This document shows positions 16,083-24,027 of a stretch of DNA of 64,000 bases, piece by piece. The notes beneath the pieces were generated by a model. That model was given only the letters and a program-made list of their open reading frames with translations. It made no database searches and was not told the origin of the DNA. The stretch lies in the NCBI GenBank assembly GCA_002403305.1, contig DHHM01000013.1:163963-227962 (forward strand). Direction: 5' to 3'. How positions within the stretch are numbered: position 1 is the stretch's first letter; each line of letters begins with the position of its first letter. The position numbers and the translations under genes were made by a program. The DNA is from Bacteroidales bacterium UBA4772. GTDB taxonomy: Bacteria > Bacteroidota > Bacteroidia > Bacteroidales > VadinHA17.

Positions 16083-17129
16083 TCATTTCCTCTTTCGTAA
16101 AAAGAATAACGGCACCAGGGATATTGCCAGGATGAAAGCCAGCATCACCCTGTTTGTGGTTGTGGTGCTATACAGGTTTGTTGATTCAGAGTATTTTGTT
16201 CCGGGGGCGATCGCAATGCCGTACCGGCTGGCCAGATCTTTGATGTCAAGCATGTTAATGAACGGGATCCCCGATTCGTTCAACCGCGAGATCAATCCCC
16301 GGTCAGGATCATCACAGTGGTTCATCTCATAGTTGAGGCCGTTTGGGATACCCAATGCATGGGCACAGCCACCCAGGGCAGTTTCATTGCCCCCAATATT
16401 GATAAGGAGAGAGATATTGACCTCCCGGAAGATTGCCTCACGCCTCATAACAGACTCGTACAGGCTTTCCGGAATATAGAGGTCAACCCTGTTTCTGTTG
16501 GCTGCATTACCAATGATTGCCATGCCTTCCGGTGAAAGCCCCGTGCCGTTATCTCCCGTTGCACCGGCAGATACGAGTATCGATTTAAACTTCATGCCCT
16601 CTCTTCTCAGTGCTGTCTCCATGTCGATCCACGTTGCACCCGGTTGGTTGGCACCGTATGTTGAGGCTCCCAGGGAGCTCATCACAACAGGCTCAATACC
16701 CATGGTCTGAAGTGCTGCCAGTGCTGATATGGCAAGTGAGGGGAAGGATCCGGAGATTATGACCCCCACCTTCTCTCCGCCTGTTATACCTGCCTCGTGC
16801 AGTAATCTGACTATCAGTGCCGCGAAATCAGGGTTAGTGGAGGTCTCCTTTGCTTCCAGGGAACCTAGTGTAGTGGTGATATCCGACCATTCGTCGCCTA
16901 TCATGAAATTATAGGGCACATTCGAGTGAGCATCAGACACAATGTTCCTTTCCTGCTTTAAACGTTCAATTACTCCAAACATCTTTTCCGTCAGGGCTAC
17001 AGCCTCCTCCATAGTATCCCGGTAAGGCAGTGGCTGCTGCCTGCGGAAGAAGGTGACCGATGCTGCCGTTCCGGCCAGGAGCACCACGAAGGCTATGAGT
17101 AACCTGGTATTTAGGTTCAGTCGGTTCAT
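16083..17129 (-). CDS. pgsW: poly-gamma-glutamate system protein (PgsW-like)
   Basis: A 348-residue membrane-anchored protein with an N-terminal membrane segment (about 8-27), a large extracytoplasmic domain (VGVIISGSFPSLAISALAA, VSAGATGDNGTGLSPEG, NIGGNETALGGCAHALG) and a C-terminal membrane helix followed by RKRK. It starts 4 bases inside the end of the PgsC-like gene. Its layout and its place right after pgsB-pgsC match the family annotated as 'poly-gamma-glutamate system protein', which accompanies PgsBC where PgsA/CapA is missing. No PgsA-type metallophosphatase gene is present here. Biochemical role not established. Confidence 0.75.
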   Translation of the reverse strand: MNRLNLNTRLLIAFVVLLAGTAASVTFFRRQQPLPYRDTMEEAVALTEKMFGVIERLKQERNIVSDAHSNVPYNFMIGDEWSDITTTLGSLEAKETSTNPDFAALIVRLLHEAGITGGEKVGVIISGSFPSLAISALAALQTMGIEPVVMSSLGASTYGANQPGATWIDMETALRREGMKFKSILVSAGATGDNGTGLSPEGMAIIGNAANRNRVDLYIPESLYESVMRREAIFREVNISLLINIGGNETALGGCAHALGIPNGLNYEMNHCDDPDRGLISRLNESGIPFINMLDIKDLASRYGIAIAPGTKYSESTNLYSTTTTNRVMLAFILAISLVPLFFLRKRK

Positions 17130-17554
17130 GGCAGAAACAGTGATACCTGGAAGATTATCAGTGTGACGATACCCAGGCTGAGAAGGGTCGATGTTATCTT
17201 CTGCCTCCCCATCTCGTTTGCGATAAGACCGGGAATGATATATCCTATCGACTGCAGATCCAGCTTGAAAATATCTGCAGGCTGAATCAGGGTGTCAATA
17301 AGAAGTTTCAGGAAGAAACTGAGCAGCACGGCAAGCAGGAATTTCCTCCTGCCGTAGAGGAGCAGGAACTGTGACAGGCCCCGGATGATGAGATATACTA
17401 TCAGGGCTATGATGACAGTCATGATTATCCTGTCGGGCTCGTAGATGAAAAGTGCAAAGTATGCGGGAGCAATCACACCACCCGGCGAGATACCCGTGAT
17501 CTCATAGAAGATGAAACCGACAACCAATCCTATAATAAATAGCTGGAGTATCAT
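17126..17554 (-). CDS. pgsC: poly-gamma-glutamate biosynthesis membrane protein PgsC/CapC
   Basis: A 142-residue integral membrane protein with about four or five hydrophobic segments. It contains the family's EITGISPGGVIAPAYFALF block (about 19-37) and SIGYIIPGLIANEMGRQ (about 102-118). Length agrees with PgsC/CapC (about 149). PgsC forms the membrane part of the PGA synthase with PgsB. The gene overlaps pgsB by 4 bases upstream and the PgsW-like gene by 4 bases downstream, so the three are translationally coupled. Confidence 0.9.
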   Translation of the reverse strand: MILQLFIIGLVVGFIFYEITGISPGGVIAPAYFALFIYEPDRIIMTVIIALIVYLIIRGLSQFLLLYGRRKFLLAVLLSFFLKLLIDTLIQPADIFKLDLQSIGYIIPGLIANEMGRQKITSTLLSLGIVTLIIFQVSLFLP

Positions 17555-18690
17555 CCTAGCTCATTTAAAATATGAAATCCTTCTCCGCCAATATTGCCTA
17601 TACCGGTTACGAATGACCCGTCGGCGACAGTGCTGACAAGTGATTTTACCGGATTGTGTATCTCTCTTCTGTTCCAGCAGATCATTTTCCCCTTTTCAAA
17701 TCCTGCTGCTGACAGTTTGTGCTGTGCCCTTTTTCTGTGGCTGCCGGTCATGATTATCCTGTCAAAGGAGCCGGGATTCTTCGCAATCCATTCTGAGAAC
17801 AGGTCAGTTCTCACAGGGCGGTCGGCACGGGTGTTAAGGATGACCGATATTCTGCCCGAATGGCCTGAAACCTCCTTCCAGTGTCCGATAAATGACTCCG
17901 TAGAGTCTATATCATTGACCGCAAATGCATTAAGGAACCTGATCTTCTTTCCCCCGTCATTAATTGTCTTCAGGGGAGATTTAGTGCCGGCGATCCAGTT
18001 CATTATTCCTGTTTCAGCCCTTTCCGGGTCAATCCCCGCCTCCCTGCATACAGTCAGGGCCAGTGCGACGTTCTCAGGAAAAATACCGTACGGCAGTCGT
18101 TCCCTGAGGCGCTCCTCCAGCTCCCCGGCAGTGACGACAGTGCTGTTGCCTGCTGATGCTTTTTCTTTAATCTTATTTATGAATTTTCTCTCACCGGTGA
18201 TGACCCTGCAGTTTGCCGGAATGGCACTGCATATTGCTTCTGCCTGCGATTCCAGGTCCTCGCCCATCTCCTCGCGGTGGTCATCCCTGATGTTTGTAAT
18301 GACGTAAAAATGCGGTTTAAATATTGAACCTTCCAGTTTCTGAAGTTCGGGAGCAATTGACATGCACTCCATCACCATCGTTTTTACCCTCTTCCTGAAG
18401 GCTGATCTCAGGATGTTCACCTGTTCCTGAACCCTTGCCGGACCTGCACGGTCAACAGTCTCTGTGACCCCGTTGTGAATCGTAGATGGGATGATACCGG
18501 TGATCTTTGCCATCACATCATGGCCCGCAGAGGCTATTCCGGCTGCAACATACTCAGTTACCGAAGACTTGCCTCTTGTTCCATTCACATGGATTCTCAG
18601 GCTCATTGAGGCGATGCTCTTCTGAAGCATCCGTTTTTCAATGATCAGGAGACTTAATATTAAGATCAGTATTACCGATATTATCAGCAT
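17551..18690 (-). CDS. pgsB: poly-gamma-glutamate synthase PgsB/CapB
   Basis: A 379-residue Mur-ligase-superfamily enzyme with an N-terminal membrane helix (about 2-17). The ATP-binding loop is GTRGKSS at 37-43; other family blocks are VMECMSIAPELQ, ITNIRDDHREEMG, ILNTRADRPVRTD and C-terminal GIGNIGGEG. PgsB adds glutamate to the growing gamma-linked chain using ATP at the inner membrane. The GGT gene ends 48 bases upstream. Together with PgsC this is the strongest evidence that the locus concerns poly-gamma-glutamate. Length is close to the usual 390-400. Confidence 0.93.
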   Translation of the reverse strand: MLIISVILILILSLLIIEKRMLQKSIASMSLRIHVNGTRGKSSVTEYVAAGIASAGHDVMAKITGIIPSTIHNGVTETVDRAGPARVQEQVNILRSAFRKRVKTMVMECMSIAPELQKLEGSIFKPHFYVITNIRDDHREEMGEDLESQAEAICSAIPANCRVITGERKFINKIKEKASAGNSTVVTAGELEERLRERLPYGIFPENVALALTVCREAGIDPERAETGIMNWIAGTKSPLKTINDGGKKIRFLNAFAVNDIDSTESFIGHWKEVSGHSGRISVILNTRADRPVRTDLFSEWIAKNPGSFDRIIMTGSHRKRAQHKLSAAGFEKGKMICWNRREIHNPVKSLVSTVADGSFVTGIGNIGGEGFHILNELG

Positions 18691-18738
18691 TTCAATTACT
18701 TGTCAGGATCCCGGACTCATTGCACTCATCCTTTATGA

Positions 18739-20439
18739 TCAATACCCAATAGCCATTCCACCTCTTCTTTTATCCGCGGATCCTGAATACTCTCCTGTAG
18801 TGGGATCCACATATATCATCTGTGCTCCTCCAAAAAAGAGGTCGATTCCCTCATACACCTTTACAAAGTGGCCCATCAATTCCAGTTCGGCACGCACTTC
18901 AGGTTTTATGCCTGCTTCAACATGCAGGTAATCCTCAAACTTCTGGATGTAGAACCTTGGGGCCAGGTTTGCTTCGTTAACATCCATTCCAAAGTCGATG
19001 ACATTGACAACCAGTTCAATTATGGTTGTAATAATGCGACTGGCGCCGGGACTGCCCAGGATCAGGAAGGGATTTCCGTTTTTAAGGATTATTGTTGGTG
19101 TGATGGAGGTTCTGCATTGTTTGCTGTCCTGCAGATAGTTGACATTCTCAGCGTTGTATGAGTAGTTTGTCATGGCGCAGTTAAACAGTACACCTGATAC
19201 CGTCTGACCCGATCCGAAAAACAGTCCCAGCGTCTGGGTCAGTGCTACGGCATTGCCATCTTTGTCGATGACTGACAGGTGAGTTGTATGTCCTCCTGCA
19301 GGTTCCTCGTCCAATACAGTCTCCTTCCTGTAACTTTTGTTGAATACCCCCGGGTCACCGTATTCAGCATCTCTGTACCGTGGCGGATCAAGTTTTGACT
19401 GGTTGATGCTGTTAAACCTTGCCAGGGCGTACTCCTTGGAGGTGAGTCCTGCTACAGGTACAGCCACAAAATCCGGATCAGCCAGGTACTGGTACCTGTC
19501 AGCATAAATCAGTTTATCAACTTCAGCCATCACATGCAATGTCTTCGCCGATGCACTGTAATGGCCACTGGCCTTAAGGTCGAAGTTTTCAAGCATATTC
19601 AGTCCCTGTATCAGGCTGATGCCTGACTGCGGAACATTTGATGAAAGGATATCATAGCCCCTGTAGGTTCCCTGCAGGGGTACGGTAAGTTTTGGCTGAT
19701 ATGATGAAAAGTCTTTTTCTGTCAGCACTCCGCCGCGGGCCCTGATACCCTCCACAAAAGAGCTGGCGAGCTCTCCCTCGTAGAATCCGTCCCTGCCCTG
19801 CTCAGCGATGAGACGCAGCACCTTCCCCAGATTCCTCTGAACGAGTATTTCTCCCTCCATCCGCGGAAACCCGTCATCAAGAAAAACGGAAGCGGTGGCC
19901 GGGTCACTCATGATCTTGTCAATATTGTCGAGGATAAGTTTTGCCAGGGTCTGGTCAATGGGAAAGCCATACTCAGCATGACTTATTGCCGGTTCCATTA
20001 CCTTTTTCAGTGGCAGCCTACCGAATTTCTCATGTGCCATGAGCAGTCCCGCCACAGTACCGGGTACTCCGATTGCTTTTGCAGTGCTGTTGTCTCTGCT
20101 TGAACTGAAGTCTAATTCAGTGGCTCTTTCGGAACTCCTTCCGTAATAGTTGATGAACCATGATTTCTGCTCATTTTTCAGGTATATAACCATGCTTCCA
20201 CCACCTCCCAGGCCTGATCCGTCAGGTTCCACCACTCCGATTGTAAATGCGGCTGCTACCGCAGCATCGACGGCGTTACCGCCGCTTTTCAGCATGTCAA
20301 TGGCTGCAGCAGATGCCAGCGGGTGGGCCGTGGCAGCCATCCCGTTCATCCCTTTGGAGGGGTACACCGATTGTCCCCGGACGCCCGGATTCAATATCAG
20401 TACAAGCAGTAATATCAGTTGAAAAGTTCTCTTTATCAT
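18739..20439 (-). CDS. ggt: gamma-glutamyltransferase (autoprocessing Ntn hydrolase)
   Basis: A 566-residue exported enzyme with a signal peptide (about 1-22). The autocleavage/nucleophile region is GGHTTHLSVIDKDGNAVALT, where the second Thr should become the N-terminal nucleophile of the small subunit; LGSPGASRI supplies the gamma-glutamyl-binding site. The length is normal. GGT hydrolyses or transfers gamma-glutamyl groups in the periplasm; in other bacteria GGT relatives release or anchor PGA (for example CapD of Bacillus anthracis). Its position directly before pgsB suggests that role here rather than general glutathione turnover. Confidence 0.93.
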   Translation of the reverse strand: MIKRTFQLILLLVLILNPGVRGQSVYPSKGMNGMAATAHPLASAAAIDMLKSGGNAVDAAVAAAFTIGVVEPDGSGLGGGGSMVIYLKNEQKSWFINYYGRSSERATELDFSSSRDNSTAKAIGVPGTVAGLLMAHEKFGRLPLKKVMEPAISHAEYGFPIDQTLAKLILDNIDKIMSDPATASVFLDDGFPRMEGEILVQRNLGKVLRLIAEQGRDGFYEGELASSFVEGIRARGGVLTEKDFSSYQPKLTVPLQGTYRGYDILSSNVPQSGISLIQGLNMLENFDLKASGHYSASAKTLHVMAEVDKLIYADRYQYLADPDFVAVPVAGLTSKEYALARFNSINQSKLDPPRYRDAEYGDPGVFNKSYRKETVLDEEPAGGHTTHLSVIDKDGNAVALTQTLGLFFGSGQTVSGVLFNCAMTNYSYNAENVNYLQDSKQCRTSITPTIILKNGNPFLILGSPGASRIITTIIELVVNVIDFGMDVNEANLAPRFYIQKFEDYLHVEAGIKPEVRAELELMGHFVKVYEGIDLFFGGAQMIYVDPTTGEYSGSADKRRGGMAIGY

Positions 20440-20483
20440 CGCAGAGGTTCAATCAGGATTTGTTCAGTATGAGTTTCTTGCGA

Positions 20484-21029
20484 TTACTTGAACAGGTTTC
20501 CAAGCGGTTCAGCGGATTCTGCAATTTTCTCGACAAGTGTCAGCGGGATATTCTTTGCCCTGGCGATGGAGGAGAAAAAACCATCCTCATCACCCTGTTT
20601 CACAACCAGCATAAACTTTGAATTATCGGCGACAAGCTGGTTAAATGAGTCAGACTGGCCCTGTCTGCGGGCGTTACCTCCTATGTGCATCAACACTATT
20701 GGTATCTTGAGGTCATTTGCCGCATTTATAAGAGACCGGACTCTCTCAAGCTCATCCTGTTGGCTGATGCCGGCGGCTCCAAGTCCCTTGGAACTGAATC
20801 CCGGCACAATTACCAGGGTCTTAAACCCTGTGAGGTCTTCCGATTTTGCCATCAGAACAGTGGTGGCATTCAGGTCCTGCCTCTGGGCAAGCATCTTTAC
20901 CAGCTTCACATCTGCACTCTGCCCGGCAGAGGAGATCAGCACCGGCTGTTCAAATTTCTGGGCCAGCAATGATGAGCCGGCAAAGAACAAAATCAGTATT
21001 GTTACAATAGTTGAAATCCTGGTTTTCAT
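20484..21029 (-). CDS. small exported protein of unknown function (DUF6305-like)
   Basis: A 181-residue protein with a signal peptide (about 1-23, LLA-QKF). The mature part has an alternating alpha/beta pattern (PVLISSAGQSADVKLVKML, KTLVIVPGFSSKGLGAAGI, IPIVLMHIGGNARRQG), suggesting a small Rossmann-like domain with a conserved glycine/serine loop. I associate it with DUF6305, with moderate confidence. It is 11 bases after the zinc hydrolase gene and 44 bases before ggt, so it belongs to the polyglutamate operon and probably acts in the periplasm. No catalytic motif is recognised. Confidence 0.65.
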   Translation of the reverse strand: MKTRISTIVTILILFFAGSSLLAQKFEQPVLISSAGQSADVKLVKMLAQRQDLNATTVLMAKSEDLTGFKTLVIVPGFSSKGLGAAGISQQDELERVRSLINAANDLKIPIVLMHIGGNARRQGQSDSFNQLVADNSKFMLVVKQGDEDGFFSSIARAKNIPLTLVEKIAESAEPLGNLFK

Positions 21030-21040
21030 TTTTCTCTGTT

Positions 21041-22165
21041 TTAATTGTTTAAGAATTCACCCACCCCTTTTTCCATTATCATTTCGTAATCGGGGAGGTT
21101 CTCAATCACGATTTGGTTATCAGGATAATATAAGTTATAAGAGTTAATTAGTTCAACGACTCCTGCAATATGCCTTCCGACACGATGTGCGATCGGTTCG
21201 CCGGTTTCCTCACGGTAGGCAATTCTCAGGGCACCCGTCTCCTTTGCTTTTTTGTAGTTGTCACAGTAACCCCTCAGGACGAGATCGACATCGGTCCTGC
21301 CCCTGAGCCTTCCCATGGAAGGATTGCTGGTCTCCATCAGAAAAGGTATGGCATTGGTGTAATCTCCCCATTCCCGGTGGCTCAGTCCGTGAAAATTCTT
21401 CGGAGAGGTCTCGGGTGAAAACTGGAGACCTGCCATCTCAAGGCCCAGTATTGCTCCCATGGCCACCTCTTCATACTTTTCATGGTAGACAATGACATTG
21501 ACGATGGGAACTTCAGGTGATGACTCATGAATATCAAAGGCAATGTTCACCTTCTCCTTATCTATCAGCTGAACAATTGCATAGGCTATTCTTTCAGTCA
21601 GGTTCCCGTTGGGTCTTCCGGGGTATGACCGGTTTATGTTCCTTGTCTCAAATCCCGACAGTTGCTGGTTTGATGGATACTGTGAGAAGACCAGGGGGTC
21701 AGGCCATTGATCAAGGGGATTTGTTACCCTGGAGCCAAGTCTGAATCGTCTGGTACCGCTTTTAGTCGGAATCTCATAGGATGCCGGGAACCCTTCCATG
21801 GGATCTGAACAGGTAAAGGCGCTGTTGTTCAGCCGGGGGATGATGAAGACTCTGCCGCAGGTAACGCTCAGGTTCTCCAGTATGACTACGGTGGAAAGAA
21901 ACGATGCCGCCTCATTGGGATGGGCTCCTCCGCACACCAGGGCGGTGCCGCCTTCGACACCGCTGTCAAACAGATAGACCTCCGTATCACCGTTGGTCCC
22001 CTTAATACCTTCAAAATAGTCGCTGAGCATGACCTTTCCGGTAAGTCCGTCACCGGGAAACAGCTCTTCGGGGTGATGCATCTTGCCGAAGCTGATGGCT
22101 GCGATCACACCCAGGGTGGCTGTAATGATCGTTATTATTATTGTGGACAGATGATTTCTGATCAT
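21041..22165 (-). CDS. membrane-anchored AspA/succinylglutamate desuccinylase-like zinc hydrolase
   Basis: A 374-residue protein with an N-terminal membrane helix (about 7-27) and a zinc-carboxypeptidase-like domain. Zinc ligands are seen in GGAHPNEAA (His and Glu) and in AFDIHESSPE (His); a later glutamate in FLMETSNPS may be the catalytic base. Members of this fold cleave amide bonds next to glutamate or aspartate (aspartoacylase, succinylglutamate desuccinylase). Here, in the periplasm beside PGA synthesis genes, a gamma-glutamyl or acyl-glutamate hydrolase is likely. It lies 5 bases after the 48-residue membrane protein gene and 11 bases before the next gene. Confidence 0.75.
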   Translation of the reverse strand: MIRNHLSTIIITIITATLGVIAAISFGKMHHPEELFPGDGLTGKVMLSDYFEGIKGTNGDTEVYLFDSGVEGGTALVCGGAHPNEAASFLSTVVILENLSVTCGRVFIIPRLNNSAFTCSDPMEGFPASYEIPTKSGTRRFRLGSRVTNPLDQWPDPLVFSQYPSNQQLSGFETRNINRSYPGRPNGNLTERIAYAIVQLIDKEKVNIAFDIHESSPEVPIVNVIVYHEKYEEVAMGAILGLEMAGLQFSPETSPKNFHGLSHREWGDYTNAIPFLMETSNPSMGRLRGRTDVDLVLRGYCDNYKKAKETGALRIAYREETGEPIAHRVGRHIAGVVELINSYNLYYPDNQIVIENLPDYEMIMEKGVGEFLNN

Positions 22166-22170
22166 GGCCC

Positions 22171-22317
22171 TTATTTAATTTGCAGTAAGCGAAGAATGAA
22201 TACGAGCAGTACCATTGCCATTGCCAGTTGATTCCGCCATTTCTTCTCCTTCAGGAACTCAATGATCACCACGAAGGTGACGTAGGCGAGTATCAGTGTA
22301 TATATGATATATAGCAT
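22171..22317 (-). CDS. 48-residue two-helix membrane protein in the PGA operon
   Basis: A short ORF read directly from the sequence: MLYIIYTLILAYVTFVVI at the start, a KEKKWRN turn, then LAMAMVLLVFILRLLQIK at the end. It encodes two hydrophobic helices (about 2-22 and 31-46) with a positive loop. It starts 9 bases after the permease stop and ends 5 bases before the hydrolase start, so it fills the only gap between them. The PGA synthase of Bacillus needs a comparably small membrane subunit (PgsE/CapE, about 50 residues); analogy only, no sequence match is claimed. It could instead be a small partner of the permease. Confidence 0.6.
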   Translation of the reverse strand: MLYIIYTLILAYVTFVVIIEFLKEKKWRNQLAMAMVLLVFILRLLQIK

Positions 22318-22326
22318 AGCGTTAAT

Positions 22327-23592
22327 TTATAATATCAGGGTTGCTATCTCCTGTGCAAAAACAAGTATCAACAGTCCGATAGTCATCGAGATAGCCATGG
22401 GGATAATGCATTTTTTAAGTATCCTGAAGTGATTTGGCTCATCTATTATCTGCGATGAGTAAGCACAGAGCAGGGCAGGAGGAGGCATCAGGTCTCCCAG
22501 TGCAGCCATGAGCACCAGTACTGCCGTTACCACAAGGGTGCTCTTGCCGATAAAGACATAGACCAGCGGCACACCTATAATGGAGGCCGAACCATATGCT
22601 GAACCCATGAAAGGCATAAGGCCGGCTGCAAGGTATCTGATTGCCTCCGGCAGACCAAGTGCCGTGACAGCCAGGTAACCGCGGACACCGGTCAGGGCCA
22701 GGATCTGCAGGAACATCCCGACGCCGACAAGGATCGCCATGACTGGCATTGCACTTCTCAGTGCTGTTCGCGATACATCAATCAGCTTTACGCCTCTCTT
22801 TGTCAGCAGACCGAGAACTGTACCTGTAATAAAAATAAGTGGCACACCGAGGTGGGGCACAAATTCATGAAACCTTATCTCACCGATCATATAGAGAATG
22901 ACGAAGATGATCGGTATATACAGTTTGAATCCGTATTTCTCATCACCGGTAGAATCGAGGTATATCTTCACTTTTGCAACGTTGTAATCGGGAAGATACC
23001 TGAACCTGAAATAAAGCGCCGTGATCAGGGCTGTTGGCATGGAGACGAGCAGCAGGGGAAGGCCAAACCCTATATAGGGCATGTCAACACCGCCGCCGAT
23101 GATCATCACCGGAATGCTGATGGGGGGTGCTACCTCACCGAAAACGGCAGCCATGGCTATCAGGGCACCGACAGCCAGCCTCTGCATCCCGATGTTAATG
23201 AGTATAGGCGCGACCAGGGCCCCGGTAGTCAGTATGCATGTTGACGACAAACCGGTAAGCATACCCGGGAACATGACAAAAAGGGTTATGAAGATTATCA
23301 GAAGGATCGGCTGGCGGTAAAAGAGCCTGAGGATGCCTCTGCTAACCCCGCTAAGAGCCCCGGTCTCCTGCATCATACGCATGAAAATCATGGCTGTTGA
23401 AATAATCAGTATAGCCTCCAGAAAACCGAAGCCGCCCTCTACCAGATGCCTTACCGGCAAACCCTGTCCCCCCATGAGAGCCCCCACAACAGCTGCCAGC
23501 ATGAGAGATACACCTGCCGGCATCTTGAAAAGAAAAATGCTCAGGGCAAATATTGCGAGCATGCATATGAAGATGATCAACTCAATACTCAT
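22327..23592 (-). CDS. DctM-like permease (TRAP large subunit / ion-transporter superfamily)
   Basis: A 421-residue integral membrane protein with about 11-12 hydrophobic segments, two-fold internal similarity in layout, and DctM-like loops (GLSSTCILTTGALVAPILI, FGEVAPPISIPVMI, ALGDLMPPPALL). The length is that of a TRAP large subunit (about 425). No periplasmic binding protein (DctP) or normal four-helix DctQ is adjacent, so it may act alone as an organic-acid or amino-acid transporter. It heads the PGA operon; moving glutamate or a small gamma-glutamyl product across the inner membrane is the likely job, by context. Confidence 0.75.
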   Translation of the reverse strand: MSIELIIFICMLAIFALSIFLFKMPAGVSLMLAAVVGALMGGQGLPVRHLVEGGFGFLEAILIISTAMIFMRMMQETGALSGVSRGILRLFYRQPILLIIFITLFVMFPGMLTGLSSTCILTTGALVAPILINIGMQRLAVGALIAMAAVFGEVAPPISIPVMIIGGGVDMPYIGFGLPLLLVSMPTALITALYFRFRYLPDYNVAKVKIYLDSTGDEKYGFKLYIPIIFVILYMIGEIRFHEFVPHLGVPLIFITGTVLGLLTKRGVKLIDVSRTALRSAMPVMAILVGVGMFLQILALTGVRGYLAVTALGLPEAIRYLAAGLMPFMGSAYGSASIIGVPLVYVFIGKSTLVVTAVLVLMAALGDLMPPPALLCAYSSQIIDEPNHFRILKKCIIPMAISMTIGLLILVFAQEIATLIL

Positions 23593-24027
23593 AAACAGAA
23601 TTTATTCCCAGGGCCTGTTCCAAAAGCCATGCCATCGTATTAAAAGGCTGATATATAATATTATATGAACCATGATCACTCTTCAATAGCTCTGCCTTGA
23701 GCTGAAACAGCCCATCTCGCTGAGATGATTCAGCACAGATTTCTGCATCTGACCTGACAGTACAGGGAGTATCATATTTTTGTCCGGGCCGCATTTGACT
23801 CCGGTGTTATTACTGAGATTTAAGAGGATATTGGCTACGGGCAGATCCCGAGCGGTTTCGTTTCGTTATTGTCAGCCTGCCCGTAATATGTTGGCCTGTT
23901 TTTTGATCAGCCCATTGCCGTGAACAGGTTGGAGAGGATTGCATTTTAACTGATCACCGTCATTTTGCACGGTATTGCCGATAATTCGCCTGATCTCAGC
24001 GAACAACGATTCTAATTAACTGATGAC
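23593..24027. promoter_or_regulatory. 435-base divergent control region with a 9-bp dyad
   Basis: This is the gap between the two divergent arms of the polyglutamate locus, and no gene is supported in it. It contains a perfect inverted repeat, TACGGGCAG at 23836-23844 and CTGCCCGTA at 23877-23885, 32 bases apart, placed where an activator binding site would be expected. Two short hairpins occur at about 23688-23703 and 23720-23735. TTGGCCTGTTTTTTGATC (23891-23908) partly resembles a sigma-54 -24/-12 promoter but lacks the GC at -12. Regulatory role inferred. Confidence 0.35.

Noticed and set aside
23839..23908. Candidate sigma-54 promoters (GGGCAGATCCCGAGC and TTGGCCTGTTTTTTGATC)
   Set aside because: Each lacks part of the -24/-12 consensus: the first has poor flanks, the second has GA instead of GC at -12. 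Listed as weak only.
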